64,000 bases of DNA from Petrocella sp024636985 (GTDB lineage Bacteria; Bacillota; Clostridia; Lachnospirales; Vallitaleaceae). Every line of letters starts with the position of its first letter. The stretch's first letter is position 1. The notes beneath the pieces were generated by a model that worked only from the letters and a program-made list of their open reading frames with translations, was not told the origin of the DNA and did no database searches. The translations under genes and the position numbers were made by a program. Location: positions 10,995 through 74,994 of the forward strand of contig JAGXFY010000026.1 in NCBI GenBank assembly GCA_024636985.1, written 5' to 3'. Below, piece by piece: positions 27,261 through 34,821 of this stretch.

Positions 27261-28007
27261 ATGCGTAGAATGATTACAGCGGGAAATTGGAAAATGAATA
27301 AAACCCCAAAAGAAGCAGTGGCTTTGATTGAGGAATTAATACCACTCGTAAAATCCGAGGATACAGATGTTGTATTCTGTGTTCCTGCAGTGGATTTAGT
27401 AGCTGCAGTTGAAGCAACTAAAGGTACAAACATTGCTATAGGTGCTCAAAATATGCACTTTGAAGACAAAGGTGCCTATACCGGTGAAATAGCAGCGAAT
27501 ATGTTAACTGAAATCGGTGTTAAATATGTTGTCATCGGTCACTCAGAAAGACGTGAATATTTTGCTGAAACCAACGAAACGGTTAACAAAAAAGTCTTAA
27601 AAGCTCTAGAATGTGATATCGTGCCGATTTTATGCTGTGGAGAGTATCTTGAGCAAAGAGAACAAGGTGTAACCGTAGATCTTGTGAGACAACAGATCAA
27701 GGTTGGCTTACTTGGTGTGTCACCAGAAGATGCTAAAAAAGTTGTTATTGCTTATGAGCCGATTTGGGCGATAGGCACAGGTGTTACTGCTACAAGTGAC
27801 CAAGCAGAAGAAGTTTGTGCGGCTATTAGAGAATTACTTGTTGAGCTTTATGGAACAGAAGTTGCTGAAGCTATGAGAATTCAATATGGTGGTTCAGTAA
27901 ATGCAGGAAATGCTGCTGAATTATTCTCAAAACCAAATATTGATGGTGGTTTGGTTGGTGGTGCCAGCCTAACAACCGGATTTGGTGATATTGTTAACTT
28001 TAAGTAA
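27261..28007 (+). CDS. tpiA: Triosephosphate isomerase
   Basis: 248 residues, start after TGGAGGTAATGAA. Catalytic residues are visible: the lysine in GNWKMNKTP, the histidine in VIGHSERREYF, and the glutamate in AYEPIWAIGTG, with the phosphate-binding YGGSVNAGNA and GGLVGGASL. It interconverts the two triose phosphates. Co-transcribed with pgk and followed by a hairpin. Confidence 0.98.
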   Translation: MRRMITAGNWKMNKTPKEAVALIEELIPLVKSEDTDVVFCVPAVDLVAAVEATKGTNIAIGAQNMHFEDKGAYTGEIAANMLTEIGVKYVVIGHSERREYFAETNETVNKKVLKALECDIVPILCCGEYLEQREQGVTVDLVRQQIKVGLLGVSPEDAKKVVIAYEPIWAIGTGVTATSDQAEEVCAAIRELLVELYGTEVAEAMRIQYGGSVNAGNAAELFSKPNIDGGLVGGASLTTGFGDIVNFK

Positions 28008-28026
28008 GAGCATACTATAAGGTATA

Positions 28027-28056
28027 TAAAGGGTTGCATCCCGCAACCCTTTATAA
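28027..28056 (+). terminator. Terminator after tpiA
   Basis: TAAAGGGTTGC at 28027-28037 pairs with GCAACCCTTTA at 28043-28053. The T-tract is short, so read-through into gpmI is possible. Confidence 0.7.
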
Positions 28057-28063
28057 TATCCTA

Positions 28064-28092
28064 TTCAAACTTTTCATGGGTTATGGTATAAT
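28064..28092 (+). promoter_or_regulatory. Promoter of gpmI
   Basis: TTCAAA at 28064-28069, 17-base spacer, TATAAT at 28087-28092 with TGG before it (extended -10). Confidence 0.65.
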
Positions 28093-28105
28093 GATAATTA
28101 GAATC

Positions 28106-28140
28106 AATACTTAATACTTAATACTTAATATTTAATATTT
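28106..28140 (+). repeat. Five tandem 7-bp units in the gpmI leader
   Basis: Three AATACTT units (28106-28126) are followed by two AATATTT units (28127-28140) without interruption, starting about 13 bases after the -10 box. Confidence 0.92.
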
Positions 28141-28180
28141 AAGCTTTTGCATAGCCTGTTATGCAAGTGCTTAAATATTA
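28133..28180 (+). promoter_or_regulatory. Long hairpin in the gpmI leader
   Basis: TAATATTTAAGC at 28133-28144 is an exact reverse complement of 28169-28180. Inside, GCATA at 28149-28153 pairs with TATGC at 28160-28164 around a six-base loop. The last tandem units form part of the stem. No T-run follows, so it is not a terminator; it could stabilise or control the gpmI mRNA. Confidence 0.75.
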
Positions 28181-28206
28181 ATATACATAGAAAAGGAGCA
28201 ATGATA

Positions 28207-29748
28207 ATGATAAAAAAACCAACAGTATTAATGATCTTAGACGGTTATGGTCTAAATGATAAAAAAGAGGGTAATGCCGTCTATTTGGCAAATAAGCCGG
28301 TTATGGATAAGATTACATCAACCTACCCTTCAGTAGAAGGAAAAGCCAGTGGCTTAGATGTAGGCTTGCCAGATGGTCAAATGGGTAACTCAGAAGTGGG
28401 TCATCTGAACATTGGTGCAGGTAGAGTTGTGTATCAGGAACTTACAAGAATTACCAAATCTATCAAGGATGGTGATTTTTTTGAGAACCCGGCATTACTT
28501 AAGGCTATAGACAATTGTAAAGCAAATAAGAGCGATCTTCATTTGTGGGGTCTATTATCCGATGGTGGTGTACATAGCCATATTGAGCATTTGTATGCTT
28601 TATTAGAGCTCACTAAAAAGGAAGGACTACAAAATGTTTATGTCCATTGCTTTTTAGACGGAAGAGATACGCCACCGGCTTCCGGTATTCAGTATGTTAC
28701 CGAATTACAGAACAAAATGGATACTTTGCAAATAGGTAAGATTGCTTCAGTCCATGGACGCTATTATGCTATGGATAGAGACAATCGATGGGAACGTGTA
28801 CAATTGGCATATGATGCCCTTGTTGAAGGTGTGGGTCAAATGGCGAATTCAGGTATAGAAGCGGTTAAGAATTCTTATGAGCAGGGCAATACTGATGAAT
28901 TTGTTTTACCAACTGTTGTTTTAGAAAATGGAAAACCTATGGCAACTGTAAAGAATCATGATTCAGTTATTTTCTTTAATTTTAGACCGGACCGTGCACG
29001 TGAACTAACCAGAGCTTTTTGTGATGGAACCTTTAGTGGCTTTGAGAGAAAAAAAGGGTTGATGGAACTTGTATTTACTTGTTTCACCAATTATGATATT
29101 ACAATCAATAACAAGGAAGTAGCTTACGGTAAAACTTCTCTAACCAACACACTCGGTGAATATATTTCCGGTCTTGGTAAAACACAATTAAGGCTGGCAG
29201 AAACAGAGAAATACGCTCATGTTACCTTCTTCTTTAATGGAGGGGTCGAGGTTCCTAATCCTGGTGAAGATCGAATCCTTGTGCCTTCACCAAAGGTTGC
29301 AACCTATGATTTGCAACCGGAAATGAGTGCATTTCAAGTTAGCTATGAGTTGGTAAAAGCAATTAAGGGCGGTATGCACGATCTAATTATAGTTAATTTT
29401 GCAAATCCGGACATGGTCGGCCATACAGGTATAGTATCAGCGGTAGTCAAAGCCATTGAGACCATCGATCAATGTGTTGGCGCTGCTTATGAAGCCCTAA
29501 AAGAAGTCAATGGTGTTATGTTTATATGTGCGGATCATGGAAACTCAGAACAATTAATTGATTATTCAACACATCAGCCTTTTACTGCACATACAACTAA
29601 TCCTGTACCTTTTATACTGGTTAACGGAGATCCAGGTGTAACCCTAAGAGAAGGTAAATTGGCAGATATCGCACCGACTTTGTTAGATTTAATGGATATT
29701 GAAGTTCCGGAAGAAATGACCGGTAGATCTTTATTGGTAAAACCGTAG
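28207..29748 (+). CDS. gpmI: 2,3-bisphosphoglycerate-independent phosphoglycerate mutase
   Basis: 513 residues from the ATG at 28207, eight bases after AAGGAG. The ATG at 28201 is too close to the ribosome site, and the frame from 28147 starts inside the leader hairpin. The metal- and phosphate-binding serine is in QMGNSEVGHLNIGAGR (near 62), with DGRDTPPASG, GRYYAMDRDNRW, FRPDRARELTRAF and the C-terminal FICADHGNSEQ. It interconverts 3- and 2-phosphoglycerate with manganese. It lies between tpiA and eno but has its own promoter and terminator. Confidence 0.97.
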   Translation: MIKKPTVLMILDGYGLNDKKEGNAVYLANKPVMDKITSTYPSVEGKASGLDVGLPDGQMGNSEVGHLNIGAGRVVYQELTRITKSIKDGDFFENPALLKAIDNCKANKSDLHLWGLLSDGGVHSHIEHLYALLELTKKEGLQNVYVHCFLDGRDTPPASGIQYVTELQNKMDTLQIGKIASVHGRYYAMDRDNRWERVQLAYDALVEGVGQMANSGIEAVKNSYEQGNTDEFVLPTVVLENGKPMATVKNHDSVIFFNFRPDRARELTRAFCDGTFSGFERKKGLMELVFTCFTNYDITINNKEVAYGKTSLTNTLGEYISGLGKTQLRLAETEKYAHVTFFFNGGVEVPNPGEDRILVPSPKVATYDLQPEMSAFQVSYELVKAIKGGMHDLIIVNFANPDMVGHTGIVSAVVKAIETIDQCVGAAYEALKEVNGVMFICADHGNSEQLIDYSTHQPFTAHTTNPVPFILVNGDPGVTLREGKLADIAPTLLDLMDIEVPEEMTGRSLLVKP

Positions 29749-29786
29749 ATAAAAGCATATTATTATAGATATAGATTCAGTAGATT

Positions 29787-29822
29787 AAGATGGTAGTTGT
29801 CAATTGACCTACCATCTTTTCC
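29787..29822 (+). terminator. Terminator after gpmI
   Basis: AAGATGGTAG at 29787-29796 pairs with CTACCATCTT at 29809-29818, followed by TTCC. The inner bases GTCAATTGAC are themselves a palindrome. Confidence 0.8.
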
Positions 29823-29823
29823 T

Positions 29824-29940
29824 TTGTTCTCTAGGAAAGTCTATGCTATGTTAATGCGTTGAAGCATCGCATTAACTAACAGGGAAGTCTTTCCTGCCGG
29901 AACAATTTGCAAGCAAAGCGATGCGTAGCCTCTTTGTTCT
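29824..29940. repeat. Intergenic structured repeat family A, most complete copy
   Basis: It starts TTGTTCTCTAGGAAAGTC and contains the stem GTTAATGCG/CGCATTAAC (loop TTGAAGCAT), then AGTCTTTCCTGCCGGAACAA, and ends CCTCTTTGTTCT. AGGAAAG pairs with CTTTCCT, and GAACAA can pair with either the first or the last TTGTTC. Related copies lie at 14415 and 37031. There is no open frame. Confidence 0.8.
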
Positions 29941-29998
29941 GATGAATAAGAGTCAAAGGAATATAGTGTACTTTCTTAAAGTTTTATGTGTGCTAGGG

Positions 29999-30027
29999 TT
30001 GACAAAAAACAGTTATTCAAGTAAAAT
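29999..30027 (+). promoter_or_regulatory. Promoter of fabV
   Basis: TTGACA at 29999-30004, 17-base spacer, TAAAAT at 30022-30027: near-consensus SigA promoter. Confidence 0.85.
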
Positions 30028-30051
30028 TACTTTGAAAATCAAAGTAATTTT
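30023..30051 (+). promoter_or_regulatory. FabT-like operator over the fabV promoter
   Basis: A perfect inverted repeat with 13-base arms: AAAATTACTTTGA, AAA spacer, TCAAAGTAATTTT. The core ACTTTGAAAATCAAAGT resembles the TTTGA-N3-TCAAA operator I recall for the MarR-type fatty-acid regulator FabT. It overlaps the -10 box, so a bound protein would repress. No fabT gene is in the window. Confidence 0.65.
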
Positions 30052-30066
30052 GATAGGAGATAAAAC

Positions 30067-31257
30067 ATGATAGTTGAACCGAAAGTCAGAGGATTCATAT
30101 GTACAACTGCCCACCCAGAAGGATGTGCAGCGAGTGTCAATCATCAAATAGCTTATGTTAAAAATCAAGGCACTTTAGAAGGCCCCAAGAATGTACTGAT
30201 TATCGGTGCATCAACCGGTTATGGTTTGGCGACGAGAATCGTAGCCATGGCTGGGTGTAGCGCCAATACACTAGGTGTCTTTTACGAAAGAGAATCCAAC
30301 GGAAAAAGAACAGCAACGGCTGGTTGGTATAATACAGCAGCTTTTGAAGTGGCAGCAACTGATGCAGGTTTATATGCTTCAAGTATAAACGGTGATGCCT
30401 TTTCACATGAGATTAAAGAACAAGCAATAGAAAAAATCAAAAAGGAAATGGGTAAAATAGATCTCGTGGTCTACTCACTAGCTGCTCCTAGAAGAATAGA
30501 TCCTGACACAGGTGAGAAATATGGATCTGTACTTAAACCGATTGGACAATCTTATACAAACAAATCCATTGATGTCATGCAAGGTCAAATAACAGAAGCC
30601 ACTATTGAACCTGCAACGACAGAAGAGATTGAAAACACCATCAAAGTTATGGGTGGCGAAGACTGGGAATTATGGATTAAAAAACTTTTGGAAGCAGATG
30701 TATTGGCAGAAGGTGTTAGAACCATTGCCTATTCTTATATTGGTCCGGATATCACTTTAGCTATGTACCGTGAAGGAACCATAGGTAAAGCGAAGGAGCA
30801 TCTTGAACACACCGCTAAGGACCTTACAGCCTTGCTAAAAGACTTAAATGGTGTTGCCTATGTGACCGTTGCAAAAGCGTTGGTGACACAAGCCAGTGCA
30901 GCTATTCCTATTGTTCCGCTCTATATTGGTGCACTGTACAAGGTTATGAAGGCAAAAGGTACCCATGAAGGGTGTATTGAACAGATTTATAGATTGTTTA
31001 AGGACTTTTTGTATGCCAAAGAGGTTAAGACAGACGAAGAAGGTCGTATTCGTACAGATGATTATGAAATGGAAGCAGATGTACAACACGATGCAATAGC
31101 ATTATTTGATCAAGTAACTACAGATACTTTGCAGCAAGTGCTGGATATTCAGTCTTATCAAGATGAGTTTTTCAAGCTTTTTGGCTTTGGTTTTGATGAA
31201 GTGGACTATGAGCAAGATGTTGAGGTTAAGGTGGATATACCGAGTATTGAGTTATAA
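30067..31257 (+). CDS. fabV: Trans-2-enoyl-ACP/CoA reductase, FabV family
   Basis: 396 residues, start after GATAGGAGA. The NADH site VLIIGASTGYGLATRI is near 45, VVYSLAAPRRIDP near 138, and the catalytic Tyr-x8-Lys is in MYREGTIGKAK. The family reduces the enoyl double bond in the last step of fatty-acid elongation, or crotonyl-CoA to butyryl-CoA (TER). Which is right here is uncertain: it is isolated from other fab genes, but the FabT-like operator favours a fatty-acid role. Length matches FabV/TER (about 395-400). Confidence 0.93.
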   Translation: MIVEPKVRGFICTTAHPEGCAASVNHQIAYVKNQGTLEGPKNVLIIGASTGYGLATRIVAMAGCSANTLGVFYERESNGKRTATAGWYNTAAFEVAATDAGLYASSINGDAFSHEIKEQAIEKIKKEMGKIDLVVYSLAAPRRIDPDTGEKYGSVLKPIGQSYTNKSIDVMQGQITEATIEPATTEEIENTIKVMGGEDWELWIKKLLEADVLAEGVRTIAYSYIGPDITLAMYREGTIGKAKEHLEHTAKDLTALLKDLNGVAYVTVAKALVTQASAAIPIVPLYIGALYKVMKAKGTHEGCIEQIYRLFKDFLYAKEVKTDEEGRIRTDDYEMEADVQHDAIALFDQVTTDTLQQVLDIQSYQDEFFKLFGFGFDEVDYEQDVEVKVDIPSIEL

Positions 31258-31284
31258 GAGTCTGAAAGCATAGATTTAATATAA

Positions 31285-31303
31285 AGGTCCTATGAAGACC
31301 CTT
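31285..31303 (+). repeat. Short intergenic motif (AGGTCCTATGAAGACCC)
   Basis: Same motif as at 23514-23528 and 37152-37170. Here it sits between the fabV stop and hairpin repeat B. Confidence 0.65.
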
Positions 31304-31320
31304 CCACTGTATGTATAACT

Positions 31321-31388
31321 AAAACAGTAAGTATTTATTCTCAGATTGTCCGAAGGGAAAGACTGGAGAAGAATGCTTACTGTTTTTT
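31321..31388 (+). repeat. Long hairpin repeat B, copy 2; likely terminator of fabV
   Basis: AAAACAGTAAGTATT at the left pairs with AATGCTTACTGTTTT at the right (one G-U pair). TTCTC pairs with GAGAA, and TTGTCC approaches GGGAAAGA around a GAA turn. A run of six T closes it. It is the most fully paired copy. Confidence 0.85.
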
Positions 31389-31437
31389 GCATGTAGATAG
31401 ATTGTAATATTGGGTCTAGTTAGAAAAGACTATAGTA

Positions 31438-31470
31438 ATTGAAAACCATTCTCACAAAATAGTTTTCAAT
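31438..31470 (+). promoter_or_regulatory. Inverted repeat upstream of the eno promoter
   Basis: ATTGAAAAC at 31438-31446 and GTTTTCAAT at 31462-31470 are exact reverse complements, 15 bases apart. The right arm ends 15 bases before TATAAT at 31486-31491, so it overlaps the -35 position. Possible operator. Confidence 0.5.
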
Positions 31471-31485
31471 CTTGTACGATTATAG

Positions 31486-31491
31486 TATAAT
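31486..31491 (+). promoter_or_regulatory. -10 box of eno
   Basis: TATAAT about 70 bases before the start codon. The -35 region (TTTTCA at 31463-31468) is weak and covered by the inverted repeat above. Confidence 0.6.
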
Positions 31492-31561
31492 GGAGTAAGA
31501 AGCTTGGACAACTCGATTGGGTATGGTCCTAAATAATAATGTATATGAAAGGAGTCATATT

Positions 31562-32863
31562 ATGAAACTGTATTATGAGATTACGGATATATTTGCAAGA
31601 GAGGTATTGGATTCAAGAGCGAATCCTACCATCGAGGTCGAAGTTGTTGTGGATGATCAATATGTGGGACGTGCAATAGTGCCATCAGGTGCATCAACTG
31701 GGGCATTTGAGGCTGTTGAGTTAAGAGATGGCGGCGATCGCTATATGGGTAAAGGGGTTCAAGACGCGGTTGATAATGTTAATGATATTATTGCAGATGA
31801 ACTGATTGGTATGAATGTTATCGACCAACGTTTGTTGGATGAAACGATGATTGCTCTTGACGGAACGGACAATAAATCAAAGTTGGGTGCCAATGCGATT
31901 CTAGGTGTTTCTATGGCAGCTGCTAGAGCGGCAGCTGAAGCGCTAGGATTACCTCTATATCAATACATTGGTGGTTTTAACGCACATACTTTACCGGTGC
32001 CCATGATGAATATTATTAATGGTGGTGAGCATGCAGATAACACCATTGATTTCCAGGAGTTTATGATTATGCCGGTTGGCGCAGAGTCTTTCAAAGAAGG
32101 TCTTAGAATTTGTTCTGAAATCTACCATAACCTTAAAAAAGTCCTGAATTCAAAAGGCTTATCAACCGGTGTTGGTGATGAAGGTGGTTTTGCTCCGAAC
32201 TTGTCCTCTGTTGAAGAAGGTATTGAGATTATTATTGAAGCCATTGAAAAAGCTGGTTACAAGCCTGGTGTAGATGTAGGTATTGCTATGGATACAGCAT
32301 CAAGTGAACTTTATGATGCTAAAACCGGTAACTATCATTTTCCAGGTGAGAGTAAAGTAAAAGGTCATGAAGTAATTCGTACTTCTGATGAATTAGTAGC
32401 CTTGTTCTCTGAACTTGTAGACAAATATCCAATACTTTCTATAGAAGACGGTCTTGATGAAGAAGATTGGGAAGGCTGGAAAAAACTGACAGATGCAATT
32501 GGTGACAAAGTTCAACTTGTAGGCGATGATCTTTTTGTTACCAATACCACAAGATTATCAAAAGGTATCAAGATGGGTGTAAGTAATTCTATACTCATTA
32601 AAGTTAACCAGATTGGTACACTTACTGAAACACTAGATGCTATTGCGATGGCTACTAAGGCAGGTTTTACAGCTGTTGTATCTCATCGATCAGGTGAGAC
32701 AGAGGACACAACCATTGCAGACTTAGTTGTAGCGATGAATGCAGGACAGATTAAGACAGGTGCACCATGTCGATCTGACCGTGTAGCGAAGTACAATCAG
32801 TTGTTACGCATTGAAGAAGAGCTTGGAGATGTAGCTTATTATCCAGGACATGATGCATTTTAA
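31562..32863 (+). CDS. eno: Enolase
   Basis: 433 residues from the ATG at 31562, seven bases after AAAGGAGT; the frame from 31517 starts without a site. It has IFAREVLDSRANPTIEVEV at the N-terminus, the substrate loop SGASTGAFEAVELRDG, GDEGGFAPN, the metal ligands in SIEDGLDEEDWEGW and GDDLFVTN, and SHRSGETEDTTIADL at the C-terminus. It dehydrates 2-phosphoglycerate to PEP. It is transcribed from its own promoter and ends at a strong terminator. Confidence 0.98.
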   Translation: MKLYYEITDIFAREVLDSRANPTIEVEVVVDDQYVGRAIVPSGASTGAFEAVELRDGGDRYMGKGVQDAVDNVNDIIADELIGMNVIDQRLLDETMIALDGTDNKSKLGANAILGVSMAAARAAAEALGLPLYQYIGGFNAHTLPVPMMNIINGGEHADNTIDFQEFMIMPVGAESFKEGLRICSEIYHNLKKVLNSKGLSTGVGDEGGFAPNLSSVEEGIEIIIEAIEKAGYKPGVDVGIAMDTASSELYDAKTGNYHFPGESKVKGHEVIRTSDELVALFSELVDKYPILSIEDGLDEEDWEGWKKLTDAIGDKVQLVGDDLFVTNTTRLSKGIKMGVSNSILIKVNQIGTLTETLDAIAMATKAGFTAVVSHRSGETEDTTIADLVVAMNAGQIKTGAPCRSDRVAKYNQLLRIEEELGDVAYYPGHDAF

Positions 32864-32898
32864 TTGAATAAAATAAGATTATTAAGCTAATTTTAATT

Positions 32899-32933
32899 AA
32901 GGGTTACCGATTCGATGATCGGTAACCCTTTTT
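32899..32933 (+). terminator. Terminator after eno
   Basis: AAGGGTTACCGAT at 32899-32911 pairs with ATCGGTAACCCTT at 32918-32930, then TTT. Confidence 0.9.
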
Positions 32934-32943
32934 CAAAAAAGGA

Positions 32944-32972
32944 TTGCAACAATTTGGGGTTTATGATAATAT
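32944..32972 (+). promoter_or_regulatory. Promoter of secG
   Basis: TTGCAA at 32944-32949, 17-base spacer, TAATAT at 32967-32972; start codon 27 bases downstream. Confidence 0.55.
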
Positions 32973-32998
32973 GTTAATGTTGACTAGGAGGTGTAATT

Positions 32999-33247
32999 AT
33001 GGCAGCATTATTAGTATTGGTTAAAGTATTATATTTTGTGTTATGTATCGCATTGATTACCGTTGTATTGTTTCAAAAAGGTAAGACTGCAGGACTATCA
33101 GGTGCAATTGGTGGCGCTGGAGAATCATACTGGGGAAAAAATAAAGCGCGTACAATGGATGGTAAATTACAGAAAGCAACCGTTGCTTTGGCAGTAGGAT
33201 TTATTGTCTTCGCATTGTTGATTTCATATGTTGAGAAGTTTGTATAA
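32999..33247 (+). CDS. secG: Preprotein translocase subunit SecG
   Basis: 82 residues, start after CTAGGAGG. Two membrane segments (about 3-23 and 57-77) flank a glycine-rich loop, KTAGLSGAIGGAGESYWGK, diagnostic of SecG. It assists the SecYEG channel. The eno-secG order is common in Firmicutes, but the usual rnr and smpB downstream are absent here; a terminator follows at once. Confidence 0.93.
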   Translation: MAALLVLVKVLYFVLCIALITVVLFQKGKTAGLSGAIGGAGESYWGKNKARTMDGKLQKATVALAVGFIVFALLISYVEKFV

Positions 33248-33286
33248 AAAATACGCGAATGTGCAGATGTAGTATGAAGTAAGTAG

Positions 33287-33313
33287 AAAACACCAGATTA
33301 CTGGTGTTTTTTT
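33287..33313 (+). terminator. Terminator after secG
   Basis: AAAACACCAG at 33287-33296 and CTGGTGTTTT from 33301 pair perfectly around ATTA, with a run of seven T. Confidence 0.9.
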
Positions 33314-33411
33314 AATTCTCTAAGAAAATCATACTTTAGTATTCCGCCTTGAAGTACGTCAAAGACCTTTCATAGCTTGTATTTTTTAGTACTATTTTGA
33401 CGGATCGGAAA

Positions 33412-33420
33412 GTGGTATAA
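33412..33420 (+). promoter_or_regulatory. Extended -10 promoter of the UMF1-type transporter
   Basis: TGGTATAAT about 25 bases before the start. The same extended -10 appears before the 6S RNA, gpmI and rhomboid-like genes. Confidence 0.6.
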
Positions 33421-33444
33421 TGAAAAAAACAAGGGAGGTATGGC

Positions 33445-34683
33445 ATGTCAAATCCTATAAAGCTTTCAAAAAAAGAAAAGAGTTGGATTTTATATGATTG
33501 TGGTAACTCAGCTTATTCAATGGCTATAACAACAGCACTTTTTCCAGTTTACTTTGGTATGTTTAAAGGCGGAAGTGGTATGGATATCGGTTACTTCAAT
33601 TCCATTGCCAGTATTTTAGTCGCCCTTATAAGCCCTATACTTGGTACGATTGCGGACTATAAAGATGTTAAAAAACGTTTTTTTGCTTTCTTCGCCCTAT
33701 TAGGTATAATATTCACCGGTGCTATTGCGGTGGTACCTAATGGTCAGTGGCAACTGTTGATTGGTGTCTATATCGTGACTGCGGTTGGCTTTTCTGGTGC
33801 TAACATTTTCTATGACGCTTTTTTGGTGGATGTATCCGTGGATGCCAATATGGACTCTGTATCTACGAAAGGCTTTGCGTTTGGATATATAGCTTCTGTT
33901 GTCCCATTTACCATATCACTTGTGGTTGTGTTCTTAATTGGTTTAGATCAGATGCTTGGTTACCAACTGGGCTTTGTTATTACCGCTTTGTGGTGGGGGT
34001 TGTTTACAATTCCAATGCTAAGGCATGTTCGTCAAGTTCACTACGTAGAAAGAGAACCCAATCCAATAAAAAACAGTTTCATACGATTGGGACGTACTTT
34101 TATGAATATTAGAAGGCATAAAACGGTATTTGCCTTTCTAATTGCTTATTTTCTTTATATTGATGGCGTGGATACCATTATTAAGATGGCAGTACCTTAT
34201 GCCACAGATTCTCTTGGACTGGATCCTTCAGATGTATTTATGCTCCTTGGTATATTGTTGGTAATTCAGCTGATTGCTTTCCCATGTGCCTTATTGTATG
34301 GTGTTTTGGCTAAAAGATATTCAACCAAAAAAATGATTATTGTTGCAATCATAACCTATATCATAACGACCATCTTTGCTTTTACGATGACTCAGTTATG
34401 GCACGTTTTTGTACTGGGAGGTCTTATTGGTTCTGCACAAGGTGGTATACAGGCGCTTAGTCGTTCCTATTTTGCAAAAATCATACCTAAGAATAATTCC
34501 AATGAGTTTTTTGGCTTCTATAATATATTTGGTAAATTTGCGGCCATTATCGGACCGACCTTGATGGCACTTGTAGCCACCATTACAGGTGTGACCAGAT
34601 ACAGTATTCTGGCTATTATTCCTTTATTTATTCTTGGTCTTATACTTTTCCTTTATTTACCGGAATATCAAAGTGAAAATTAG
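33445..34683 (+). CDS. MFS transporter of the UMF1 / Atg22-like family
   Basis: 412 residues, start after GGGAGGTATGGC. About twelve membrane segments are visible. The beginning, SWILYDCGNSAYSMAITTA (residues 12-30), is the hallmark of the UMF1 family related to yeast Atg22 vacuolar amino-acid exporters. GSAQGGIQALSRSYFAKIIP near residue 330 is also conserved. Substrate unknown; amino-acid efflux is a family-based guess. It is a single gene with an extended -10 TGGTATAAT just upstream (33412-33420). Confidence 0.85.
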   Translation: MSNPIKLSKKEKSWILYDCGNSAYSMAITTALFPVYFGMFKGGSGMDIGYFNSIASILVALISPILGTIADYKDVKKRFFAFFALLGIIFTGAIAVVPNGQWQLLIGVYIVTAVGFSGANIFYDAFLVDVSVDANMDSVSTKGFAFGYIASVVPFTISLVVVFLIGLDQMLGYQLGFVITALWWGLFTIPMLRHVRQVHYVEREPNPIKNSFIRLGRTFMNIRRHKTVFAFLIAYFLYIDGVDTIIKMAVPYATDSLGLDPSDVFMLLGILLVIQLIAFPCALLYGVLAKRYSTKKMIIVAIITYIITTIFAFTMTQLWHVFVLGGLIGSAQGGIQALSRSYFAKIIPKNNSNEFFGFYNIFGKFAAIIGPTLMALVATITGVTRYSILAIIPLFILGLILFLYLPEYQSEN

Positions 34684-34733
34684 TAATGATGCATTAACCC
34701 ATAACAGCAACTAATAATTTAAGTAGAATAGGC

Positions 34734-34762
34734 TTGATTTTAGAGCAAAACTATGCTAAAAT
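34734..34762 (+). promoter_or_regulatory. Promoter of asd
   Basis: TTGATT at 34734-34739, 17-base spacer, TAAAAT at 34757-34762 with TGC before it. The roughly 50-base leader holds a small hairpin (GTGTTTC/GAAACAC, near 34781-34799) just before the ribosome site. It is too short for a lysine riboswitch. Confidence 0.75.
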
Positions 34763-34821
34763 ACGCCTAGTAAAGACAAATGTGTTTCATAGAAACACAC
34801 ACTAAAAATGAGGTGCTAAAA

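Noticed and set aside
28106..28140. CRISPR-like array at the gpmI leader
   Set aside because: Units are only 7 bp with no spacers; it is a simple tandem repeat.
33316..33375. Fourth copy of repeat family A
   Set aside because: Only TTCTCTAAGAAAATC and scattered bases match, and the CTTTCCTGCCGGAACAA half is missing, so I mention it only as possible.
34763..34821. Lysine riboswitch before asd
   Set aside because: The leader is about 50 bases with one small hairpin, far too short for the lysine aptamer.
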